This document shows, one piece after another, positions 40,591 to 52,500 of a stretch of DNA of 64,000 nt (position 1 is the first letter of the stretch; every line of letters begins with the position of its first letter). Location: assembly GCF_003265705.1 (NCBI RefSeq), contig NW_020313157.1, positions 2,587,570 to 2,651,569 of the forward strand, given 5' to 3'. A program made the translations under genes and the position numbers. Under the pieces are notes generated by a model. It worked only from the letters and a program-made list of their open reading frames with translations. It made no database searches and was not told the origin of the DNA. The stretch is from Callorhinus ursinus (lineage: Eukaryota; Chordata; Mammalia; Carnivora; Otariidae).

Positions 40591-43500
40591 CTGCGGGCAG
40601 GAGCAGAGGGCGAAGCGGTCATGGGTGGCCGAGTCACCCACCTCACCCATCAGGCTCAGTTTTCACCAACCATGAGCCTCCCACAGAGGGCAGGGCCACC
40701 CAGAGACCTGGAACTCCAGCCCCAGGAGAGTAAGGAGGAGTCTCTCTCTCTTGGAGCACATCCCAGGCAACAGCACCAGCTGATGCCCCAGAACAGAATG
40801 CAACGGGGCGCCGTGGGCTCCCGCCTCCTGGGGTCTCCTCGCTCACCTCCTCCCTCTCCCAGTCCCTGCTTCCTGGGATCTGACCAGCTGTTGTCCTTCA
40901 CTACTGAATTATACCAGGACTCAGTCAAGCCCAGGCAGAGGGGGAGTGGACTTGGACCTGGGGGCATCTCTGCGCTCAGAGCAGCCCCCGGAGTCCCACC
41001 CTGCCTTCTTCAGGGGCCTTTTCCGCCATGATCACACTGTTGCCTCACAATGCCATGAGGCGCTCTGTCCCTGGACTAAGTGTGTTCCCCAGGGCGCTGG
41101 TGCTGGAGCTGTGACCCGGGCCTGCAGCAGCGAGTACCAGCAGGACTGTCAGACCTGCAGAGGCACGGCTGCCGGCCGCCCGCCCACTGAACACGAGCAC
41201 CACCGGACAGCCTTCAAATCACAAACCGAGGAGTGCATCTGCCCCGTCACCCATGACACAGACCCTGAGGTGGAGGAACTGATTTCCTAGGATCTGTGGC
41301 TTCGTGCAGGGCGTCAGCTATGCTATGCAGCCTGCAGGCAAAATACAGCTCCCTGGAGCTCAGCCTGACCCCTGTGCATTTTCTACTCCTGGAAGTTTCA
41401 GATCACAGCACTCAACATCCACTGACATGGAGACCAGGGCTGACTTTATAAAAGCGTTGGGCCCTACTTCAACAGAGGAAAAGATTCATCAGAAGAAACA
41501 TTCAAGGAGAACAAGAAAGGTTTGTGCAAGGACGTAAAAGCAGCTGTCAAAACGAGCAGACAGACACCAAAGCTGAGGACAGCTGGCTAGGAGGAAGGCC
41601 GCACACCAGCCTGGGGCACATGTCCCCGCAGGGGCTGCCAGGCTCTCGCTGCCAGGACAGGCCGGAGTCCTGTTGGAGCGCTCCACCCCACACGCATCTG
41701 GGAAAGATCGGGCCACCGAAGGCACCGGGTTCTCCCACCACCAGACTTCCCAGAGCTGCTACCGTCATGTGAAGAAGGGGAAGAAGGTCCTAATCGCATT
41801 CGCTTGTTTGGGTGGTGGTACTCTTAGAACGACCTTCCATAAACAATCGTTTGGCAAGGTCACCCAGGTAGAAGGCATCTCCCAATCAGGGTGGAGGTCA
41901 ACCTCACATGGCCTCCTAATGGCCTGATTTCAGCCTGTGCTGGTGTTCCGAAGTTCCATACATAGGCTGGGGGACAGGTTAGTCAGCAGCAACGGGGATC
42001 TCAGCAAGGGCTAAGTCACCATTCCTGGCGCCCTAAAGGCTAAAAAGGCCTGGGTGGGCCACACAGTCCAGACAGAAAAAGCTCTGGCTCCAAAAGTAGG
42101 CCAATGTCAGACCCCCTGGGACCACCTCTTAGGGGCAAAGGTGTAGCACGTTTGGAGAGCTCTGGATTCAGAATCCAGGACCCCAAGGAAGACATGGATG
42201 TGGAGAAGCCCAGAAAAGGGCAAGGAACCCCCAGGGAAGAAGCAGGAGAGGGAGAGGGAGCTGGGGAGGTCCTCAGTCCAGCACTGTCAAGGATGCCCCT
42301 CAGAGCCACCCCACAACACGGATGAAGGCGATCACGTACCAGCTTACTCCTCTATACCAACAGAGCAGGAGTCAGGCCCCAGGGCTGTGCAGAGGAGGAG
42401 AAAGATGGAAGCTCAGTTAGCAAAGCACTCAGACAGACCAGCACATTCCGCAGCAAATGCACTGCTTTAGGACAAGATTCCCTGGGGGGGGGGGGGGGGG
42501 GGGGGGGACCGGACGAAACGCCCACACAGACTCCTGTACTGAAACAAAGGAGAACAAAGCACTGGGCCACAGTCCAACGCAGAGGCACTCAGCCCAGGGA
42601 AGCATGCACAGGGCAGGGGCCGGGGCGGGCGGGGCTCACCTCAAGGGAGGCGGTGCCCAGGGGGCCCCCACCCTCACAGGGCTACCCGCATCTAGCTTTC
42701 CAACATGGATTTGCCCAGCCTCCTTATCTTCCCCTTATCAACACTATGGACATGAAGCTTCACTACAATGTGCCCGTCCCTCCAGGGGACAGCTGTGCAG
42801 CTTCTGTAAAGAACGAAGACACCCGTGGGCATGTCCCTGTTCTTGAACACAGCCCGATGTGATAGATGTTTAGCATCTCGGCTAAGCGAGAGCCAGTAGC
42901 AGGACAGAAAGTGTCAGCTCGGGAATAAAGGAAGACAGGTACACCTATGCTTATAAAGGTGTGCGCGTCTGTGAGGACCCCTGCCCGGCCCCCACGTCGG
43001 GGGCAGCCCCCGGGTGCTCACGGCGCTGCTCAGGGCACAGCGTGCAGCATGCACACCCCGGTGGGGCGCGGGCCCCAGAGCCACAGCATCGCCCCACCCT
43101 GCTGCCTCCTCATGCTCCGTGGCTGGATTCGGGCTTCTGCTGCCCCGAACACGGAAATAGCCTCTCCTTTACCACCTCCACAGCCAACTTGCCCCCCCGC
43201 CCCATCTGTGGAGCTGAATGAAGCAGGCCACGTCACCGGCCTGGGGTTGGGGGGTGAGAGAGCCACAGAGCCTGGTGTCACCTGTCCTGACCTGCAGACA
43301 CCGCGGGGCAGGTGGCCGGCACTGCTGGGTGGGGTCAAGGTGTCCCTTCACCCACAGAATCACAACTCTCACTCATGCTTCTAGGAAGTCCCTCTCCGGG
43401 CTCTCCCCATCACCCCAAGCTTGTAATTTTAAGAAAATCCTTGAAGTTCCTTGAAAGAACTTACTGGAATTCTGTGTTACTCTATGGAACGCTGGTCCTA

Positions 43501-46500
43501 AACATGGCTTTCACCCACGGTTTCTCTTTGGGTAGGCGCACAAGTGCCGACGGCACTTACTGCCCTGCCCTTCCTACCCCTGGTGACCGTGCCACCCTCC
43601 GGGCTAACTGGACCCTCTGCACAGGCCACTGCTTGTCCAGATGCTGGGGCGGGCAGGACAAGGCACCTCCAAACCAAAGCACATCACAGCCAGGCCCGAT
43701 GCACAGGTCAGGTCACTGAGAACTGGGGCAGGCAGGGGGCAAAGGTGCTTCCTAGCCACATGGCAGGAGCCGGACTTTGAGGGTATCGTGGCTATTTATC
43801 TTGATTTTGGACCCTCCGATGGTATCTTAGCAGGCAGCAGGCACCAGTCTCTGAGAGCCCTCAACTCCTGTCCCCCATCTTTGGAGCCCGGGACTTAAAG
43901 CTGAAGATCTTGACCCAGAGGAGCAGAGAGCAGAGTTGGGGACAGGGGGCAGAGGCCTTTGGAAAAGGGGGGCAGAGAAGCAAGACCCCTCCCCCACTGC
44001 CCTTGGGGCTTGCAGGTGCCTGGCACCCCACCTGTCCTCCCAGCGCTGGCCTGCGATGCGCCACATCACCTGGGCCCTGTGAGTGCCCGTTAGCCCCTCA
44101 GGCAGGTGGCAGACGACTGGTGGCCAGCATCATGCCTGGGGCACGCAGGTGGCTTTCTGTGTGTAGCTCCCTGGGGCAGAGGCCCTGCTGTTGGGGCACC
44201 CGAACAGGGCCTACTGGGCCCACGGGTGAAGTAAGAGTGGGAGATTCCAGCGGGGCTAGAGCGGCCTACCAGGCTCCACGCAGAAGATGGATGGAAAGAA
44301 GGACCGTGTCCTTGAACAAGAAGCCTTTCCTGCCTTCCAAATCCTGAGCTGGCTCCGGGTATGAAGGGGCCTCACGCACAGGCCCTGCACCAGAGAGCAA
44401 GGGGCTGCAGGGGGGTGACTGTGGAGCCAGGGCCAGGCTGTGCTTTGGGGTCAAAAGGAGTGTGAGTAGAGCCAGGGAGAGAAACCTGGGCTCCTAACAG
44501 GCCAGCCCCTCCCCGAGCAGTCACACCAAATCCCTAGCACCATGGGGAGAGTCAGCGCAAGCTCCATGGGGACGGTGACAGTATATACGCCCCCCCCCCC
44601 CCCCCCCGGCCCACCGCCGAATGCCGTTACCTGGTAGGTAGATATCGGCCGGCAGGCGGGGCTGGCCATGGCTGCAGGGCTCAGGGCTGCCATCCTGCAG
44701 GACGTTCTCGATGGACGGCACTTGGCTCCCTGCAGAGGAAGGGACAGGTCAGAGGCCCAGAGGCGGAAGGTGGCCACTATCCCTCTGGTCAGGACCCCCA
44801 GGAGCCTGTCTTTCCTCCCTGAGGGCTCTGCAGCCACTGCGGGCCAGACCCCACCCTGACTCCCTCCTCCGCCCCCTAGGTCTGAGAGGCCAACATTTGC
44901 TTTTCTTTACTATCGTTCTCACCCGACCCCAGCCTGGGGCTTTGTTTTTCATTAGAGAAACACTACATACTCCTGTTTACACAAAAACAAGAAGGTAATA
45001 GATTTAACGGTCTCCTGCTTCTCCTTCCAGCTGGGCCACAGAGTGGAGAGCTAGTGGGGCACGCGTGTGGACACCCCCTCTCGCACAGGTCCCAGTGCTG
45101 CCCAGAGTGTCCTCAGGGGGAGGTCCCCTCTGGCAGAAGGGGGACCCGGGCCCTGGGATGGGCACAGTGGAGAGCCACCTGGTCTGGGCGCATGCTCTGC
45201 CCAGGAAGGAAGGGATGTCGGGAGAGGGTCAGGCCCATCCTGAGGTGGAGGAGCCCAGGCCTAAGAGGCAGGAAGTGAAGACACCCAGACTTGGCACCCT
45301 GCCCTGGGCGCCAACACTCACAACCCAGACCCAAGGCCCCAGGCCCAGCAACCTGCAGGCGGACCCCACATGCTGGGGCAGAGGAAGGCCCACAACCACT
45401 GGGAGGTCAATGCCCGTTAGTGGCAGCTGGGACTCAAGCCCCAGCAGGCTGAGCTATGCTAAACCCTCCACTCCAGAGAGGTGCAAGGCCCGCTCCGCAG
45501 ACACAGGGACACACAGAGGAGGGCCCTGGCTGAGCTGTGCATCTGCACCCGGCGGTCCAGCCTACGGCCCCAAGAGGGACCCTGGGTCCCTCCAGGCGGT
45601 GGCTGGGCAGCCCGTATGGGACACTCATGAGCAGCTGGCCACGTGCAGAAAACCAGGAGCAGCCGAGGGCTGGGCTCTAGGAGACAGTGCAGTAAGGAGC
45701 AGAGCCAGCACACGCCCTGCCAAACCCCTGCAAGAGTGGCCTGGGAGGCCTCTGACAGGAGGCCGGGGACACGCTCCCCGAACGGAGGGCTTACCTTCCT
45801 TCAGTGCTGATGCCTCATCCGCCTCCTCCATTATGAAGCTCTAGGAAACAAGGACAAAGTGTGCCCACAGCTCCGGAGCTGCGAGCGGGGAGCAGGCTGT
45901 GCACGGCCGGGGGAGGGGGCGCGGGGCGAGCTGCGGCCTCCACTCCAGGACTTCCCGCACAGCCCCCCTCCCGGAAACAGGATGCAGCCCACAGATGAGG
46001 GAACCAGCTGAGGGTGCCATGTGAGAGAGTGCTGGAGGGGGACCCAGGCACACCTCACCCCCGGTCTGGAGGCCCCCCCACAGGCAGTGGGGACAGGGTG
46101 ACAGAAGGGCCTTACCTCGGGGGAGCTGCTGAGTGCCAGCCCCGCCCCACTCAGTGGGGGAGGGACGTCCGAGGCCTGGGACAGCTTCTCCTCATCCTCT
46201 TCATGGATGGGGGATGACGGAGACCGCAGGGTGCTAGGGACAGAGAAGACGGGAGTGGAGGACGTGTCGATGATAAACACCAACCCACAAAAGCCAACGC
46301 CATCTGTGGGTGAGACGGCACAGCCGGCAGAGGGCCCCAGGGAGGTGTGCGCGCCCGCAGAGCGCCCACCAGCAGGCCCAGTGGTAGGACGGACTCGGAG
46401 GCACGGGCCTGACCCCAGCTCTGTGTTTCCAGGAGGAGGAGAGCATCACAAAGGTAAACTGCTGGAGTGGGGGGCGGGGGCAGCAGGAGAGACCCCCACG

Positions 46501-49500
46501 CTTCTTTCTGGATCTGGAGTGGCCCGGCCACGTGTGCAAGTCCCCGGGGCCGTGGCTGGTTTTACACAACTTCCAACTTTACTTAAGAAAACAGCACACG
46601 TGATGGAACCAGAGGGTATTATGCTGAGCGAAGTCAGTCAGCCAAAGAAAGACAATTATCATCTGATCTCACTTCCGTGTGGAATTTTAGAAACAAAACA
46701 GAGGATCATAGGGGAAGAGAGGTTAAAATAAGATAAGATAAAATCAGAGAGGGAGACAAGCCATAAGAGACTCTTAATCACAGGGAACAAACCGAGGGCT
46801 GCTGGGGGGGAGGGGGGGTTAACTGGGTGACAGGCATGAAGGAGGGCCCATGATGCAACGAGCGCTGGGTGTTGTATGCAACTGACGAATCGCTGAGCTC
46901 TACCTCTGAAACTGATAATACACTCTACGTTAACTTGAATTTTAATTAAAAAATAAACAAAAAAAATAAACAGCACGTGTGAGAAGAGACTGTGTCTCGC
47001 ATGTGTCCAGGGGAAGCATGACTGGACTCTCTGTTTGTTGGGCATAACAAGGGCAACGTCATGCGCCTGGTTTCGTGCCAGCCCGGGTTTGGTGCCATGG
47101 CTGCTCACCCAGGATGTGCCCATGTGACAGCCCCCAGTAAGTCCTGGGACCCTGAGACTCAAAGGGCTCCCACTGTGTCCTGTGTGGCCTGGGACAGGGA
47201 GGGACACTGGGCACCTGTGGCCTCCACCAATGCATCTTTCCGGCTGCTTTGCTCTCTCTCCTTTGCTGTAACCAGCCTTAGCCATAACCTAACTTGCTAC
47301 TGGTTCCGCGAGTCACTCTGATGGCTCACCCAACAAAACATTCTAAAGCTGCAGATACTACCTGCTTTGCACTTTTTTTTAAAAATATTTATTTAGAGTG
47401 AGAGAGAGCGTGCATTCAAGCAGGGGGATGGGCAGAGGGAGGGCAAGACAGAATCTCAAAGCAGACTCCTCACTGAGCGTGGAGCCCAATCCCAGGATCC
47501 CGAGATCACGACCTGAGCCGAAGTCAGACGATGAACTAACTGAGCCACCCAGGCGGCCCCCTGCTTTGCACTTCTTTCATGATACCGCATGTTTCCCTGA
47601 CCCCCGCCACAGAACAGGCAGCTGGGTTCCCACATACCAGCCCCCAAAGGGAATCCTGGCACCAGCCTCACCTGTCAGGGGATTTGCTCCTCGGCTTGCC
47701 CTTCTGGTGGCTGCTTTCCAGGATTCGATCGATCCCAGAGAGTGGACAGCTGGCCTGGGACAGGCCATCCGAGACGCCTGAGTAGGTGATCTCTTCATAA
47801 AGGGGGGCTGAAGGGATGGCCGGGGAGATGGCCCGAAGGCCGTTGAGCGCTTCAAGCAGGGAGATGGGCTCATAGCCAGGTGGGATGCTGTCAGAGCTCT
47901 GTGGGGACAAAAGCGGGTAAGGGACAGGCTGGCCACACTCCCGCTCAGTACCCCGGGCCACAAAGCCCCAGACGCTGGCCTTGTGCCCCAGGGATGTCCT
48001 ACTCCCCAGAACCTGCCTTCTGGCCATCTCTTGTCCACTCCACCTTCCAGGGACCTAAATTACCCTCCCTCAGAGGAGTGCCAAGAACACCACAGCAGCA
48101 TCAGACACCCCCCCAGGGCTCCCTTGGCCATCAGCTGCAGCACACAGCCTGGGATGCCCGAGTGGCCCGCTCTGTACCCCAGACGAAGGAAGACAGGGCA
48201 GCTAAAAGAGCCTCCCCACCCCCGGTCTCGGCCAGCCCCTACCTGGCTTTCTGTTCCTGCCTGGCAAGGGTGGAGAGTGAGGGATCAGAGAGAGCAAGGA
48301 GGCTCAGGAGCAGGTGGAGAGCAAAGCCATGCCAAAGACGGGAGAGGCCAGTGGAGCCGCATGTGTTCTAGACCAGGGAGGGCCTGGCCCCGCAGGGAGC
48401 TTTGCCCCATACAGGCATCTGGCCCAACTCGAGATCCTGTGTGCCTGGAACAAGCGTCCACTGGAGGTGACGCGTGTTCCAGGTGGTTTTAATGGGCACC
48501 CCTGGTTCAGAACCAGTCTTCCCCCTGGCTGGGAGTGAGGCAAATCAACAGACTTGAGTCTTGCTTTAGGGTTAAGGTGGGGAGATGCCCAGGTGCCGGG
48601 AGCTGTTAGGCCCCCAGGCCGTTGTGCAGGTGGGACAGCCACCTGCCTCGCTCTCACTACACAAGGCCAAGGGCAAATGCCCAGTGGTGCTCCCAGTGGT
48701 GCTCCCAGTGTGAAGCTCCCGCCCGCTTGACTGCTCTGCCGGGAGGAAGGGAGAGCTGCCTTTCTGGGCGACGACGGGACAACCCTGTGGACCAGGGGAA
48801 GGCAGAAGGGCCAGGGTAGCGGTTCCCTGCCCTCAGCGAGGACCTCCTGAGTCCCCTGGGCCCCTGGTGCCCTGCATTTGCTCCCAACTTGCCTTCCACT
48901 TAAAGGCCAGTAATTACTGTGAACCTCCTTGCCCTCCAGACAGGAAAAACCTCTACCTCCAGGTTGGGCCTCCAGGGACTTCCACCTAAGTTCTGCCAAG
49001 GGGCCACGGGGTTCAGGAGAGGCTCCAGGCAGAGGTCCCCACCTGCTCCCCGAGATGCAGGGAAAATGCCAGAAAACCAAGTCCTTGGCCCAAAGAGCTA
49101 CCATCCAAGGGGGAGAGAGCAGGGGATGCGGGACAAGCAGCAAGCGCGAGGAGGACGGTTTTTGCAAAAACTAGCAGCAAGGGAGCTCCACCTCCAACGT
49201 CATTCCACTGCCAGCAAGAAAAAAAAGGGAAACGAGGCCACTGGGGACCACGGGCAGAAGCAGAGCTGGCGAGAAGGGGCGGCCCGAGGCCGGTGCTGCT
49301 GCCGCTTGGCAGCGGGGAGCCGAGACACTGGCTTTTTGCCGACAGACCTTGAGCTTTGCTTGTTCCACAAAACTCCCTTCCTGGGCAGGGACGCCGGGAC
49401 TGGGGAGAGTGGATTGGACAGATTAAATTAGCCAAACACGTTAGCCTGGGGTGAAAATGACTTCCCATACTTGTCATTGGTTGAATCATTAGGGTGCGGG

Positions 49501-52500
49501 GCAAAGATGTGGCCATAGGGCCAAACACACTTACTGTTTCCCTTTTAGGTTTCTTGCTGGCCAGTGAGGCGGGGTGCGCCTTTGATTTTTTAAAGGGACA
49601 CTGTCAAGATAAAAATCATACGTTTTACAACTGCCACCCCCCAAACGGCACTGGAGCTGGCGGGCTGGGGGGGGGGTCTCTCAGGTTTGCTGGTCTCTAG
49701 GTGTGCTGTGAGCCTGTACTTGGCAAATGTAACCTGCACGTGAAGTCCGGGGACCTGGCCAAGTACAGATTCTGCAGGGACCTAGGCCTGGACATCTACA
49801 CAACTCCCAGGAGTTCTGCCGCTGGGAGAGCCCATCCCTGTCCCACTGCCCACCCGCGGTCTGGGTCACCCCGAGAAGCAAGTCCTGGCCAGCACAGGTA
49901 TGAGGTTGGCCAGGCGCTCCCCACAAGTGGGCCCAGCTGAGCAGAGGAAGGCAACACTCCACCCCATACCTCTATGAGGCTCAGCACTGCCTCATAAACT
50001 TATTACCAATGTCCAACTCCTAGAGGAAGCTGGGGAGAAAAATCAACCTCAGATCACCCCCACTCATCAATGATCGTAATGGTCTCATGGAAGAAAATTT
50101 GGGTTCTCTGTGGCACTATGTGGAAATTGCTCGTACGGGGAATGTGGCAGAGAACAAGAGCCCGTTTATTTGGCTATCTTTACCCTCTGGAGGGGAAGTC
50201 ACAGGAGCATGTGAAGCTTACAACTCAAACCCCAGTGTGCCTAGTAGTGTGAGCAGCATCTCGGCTCTCTCAGAGTAAGAGTGAAAGTCAGGCCGGATGC
50301 TCAGACTCCAGGGCAGGGCCTGGGAGGGGCACAGACAAGCAACAAGAAAATCCACCATCCATCCCCGAGCCCCCATCCCTCGGAACAGTGACTTCTCTCC
50401 CAGGAACAAATCACATCTCAGGGCTACTCCAATCTCTACTAAAACTGCATTGCTGGGGAAAATATTCAGTGTTCCTAAGTCAAGCCCAACATTAAAGTCA
50501 CTGGAAGGCTGTTTCGGAAGTAGTAAGCCCTGATGCCGACAGGGGTCCAGCAGGCAAAACACCCAGTCTGGCTGGCCCAGGAAGAGTGGGGGTGATGGGG
50601 GACCCCACCTCCGAGGCGGCCTTGTTCTGCTCCAGCTGCGAGACCACAGCTACAAATTTCGAAAGAGAAGCCAGAAATCTGAGTTTTAAGGAAAATGTCC
50701 AGACTTTTAAACACTGCTGGTCCAATATTCAGAATCACCGTAGAGGCCAAACACATGACACCCACTGGCCCAGCACAGAAGGCCATCTTGTGGGTGCGTG
50801 AACCACAAGGTTTGGGTCCTTTTCCTCTAAGAATCACTGAGTCCCAACAACGGATCCACTGGCTGACAACCGCTGTGGCCGGCTGGGGCCTAGGAGCTCA
50901 AGACCCGGGCCTACCCCTGCCCGCCCCACCTGCCCACACCAGCCTCCCCTTCCTGCCCCATCCCTATCTCGTCCTGTCTCTCTGCCAATGTCTCAGTACC
51001 TGCTTTTCTACTTTCATCCCCATCTGTGTCTCTCTCCATGTCTCCGCCCATCTCTCTCCATGCCTTTCTCTGTCTCTGCCTATCTTTCTGGGTCTCTCTG
51101 TCTCTCTCCGTCTCTCTTCAGCCAAAGAGCCATCTCTCTCCCCAAAGCCGGAGCCTGTCTTCTCTTATCTGCCTGCAAGCTCTACCTGCCGGTTTCCTAG
51201 GAAGCTAGTGAGGTGGATGGCTGCCAAGGTGCCCTCCTGTGTCCAGGATGGGCACCACCTCCAGGTGGGCAGAGAACGTCAGGGGGACATGTGGCAACTG
51301 CCCGCTGGGCGAGACCTCACCCTCTAGGACCCATGCAGTGGCCCTGGCTGTCTGGCTGGTAGAATGACGGTGACGGTGACAGACACTCACACTCAAGGCA
51401 GGGTTGCGTGCCGTCAGATGGCCCTTGCTCTCGGCAAAAACGACACTCTTGGGACCCGGGGCTCACTGGGCCCAGCCTGGGTCACCCCTTCCACCTCACC
51501 ACCACCTGTGGGGACCAGCACTGGCCCGCCAGGCACAGGAGGCCCATGGAGCTGGCAGGCAGAGAGAGGCAGACAGTCTGGCCCTGCCCTTCCTTCTGGC
51601 CACCGACCAGGGCCTCATGACACGGCCCCACTGGGAACCTGAAGCCGTCCTACCACAAAGGTAAGCCCTGAGAGCATGTGGACACCTGATGGGCTCTGCA
51701 AGTGGGCAGGGGCTTCCTCCAGACCCCCTCCTCTCTCTGCCCCACACCCCCCAACACAGAAAAAAAAGGCACTTACTGAATGCTCGTCGTGGTCCATGTT
51801 CTGGGCCAGAACAGGGCTGAAGGAAACAGGGGACAGGGCTCCTGGCTTCTTCCTCACCGCCCGGATCTGCAGAAGGGCCCGGAAGGCTGTGGCAGAGGGA
51901 AGGGCTCACATGAGGCAAGGGGCAGCCAGTTCCGGCACCACTGAGGCCCTCTGGGCTCCAGGGACACTGGCCACCCACCCACCACACAGAGGTCCTAGAA
52001 CAAGCCACGTTTCCAAATCAGAGGCAAAACAGAGTCACAACACAGTGGCCCAGAAGAGAGACAGATGAGGCCAGGAGTGCACGACCCTGGTTCTGGTGGA
52101 GCTTCTGGGGCAACAAGCAGGGTGCCACCAGCCTCCCACAGGCCGAACCCTGGACTATACATGCAATAGTGCATCTGCGTCACACCTGGCGACCAGCTAA
52201 AAGCGTAAGGTGTGCCCCGGGCACTGGCCAGTCTCCTCCTGAAGTCATACCAAGGGCAGGCAGACGCACGTATGTGAACGCCCGACAGCACAATCTCTAC
52301 ACTGGAAAACCAGCAGCAGCAAGAACTGGGAAAATAAATCAGGACGCAGGCTACTGGTCGTCCTGGACCGTCAGTTCTCCTAACAGGAGTGTAACATTGA
52401 CGAAAAATGCAGGTTGCACACACAGTCCACAGCTGCACACCGTACCAGCACCTGCCAGGGGCACCCATGTCCCTAGCACTGACGGCGGCTGCCCCAGGCT

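Larger units (their letters stand above)
40591..44630. other. MGRN1: Last MGRN1 intron
   Basis: Four kb, GC-rich, with no CanSINE or L1 that I recognise. Notable only for the 24-nt G run and the 18-nt C run annotated separately. Confidence 0.6.

Noticed and set aside
45065..45844. 259-codon plus-strand open frame overlapping an MGRN1 exon
   Set aside because: Antisense to a confirmed MGRN1 exon and low-complexity (Pro/Gly/Arg) in nature.
48304..49167. 287-codon minus-strand open frame between MGRN1 exons
   Set aside because: Intronic, no domain or known similarity, and composition is typical of random GC-rich DNA.
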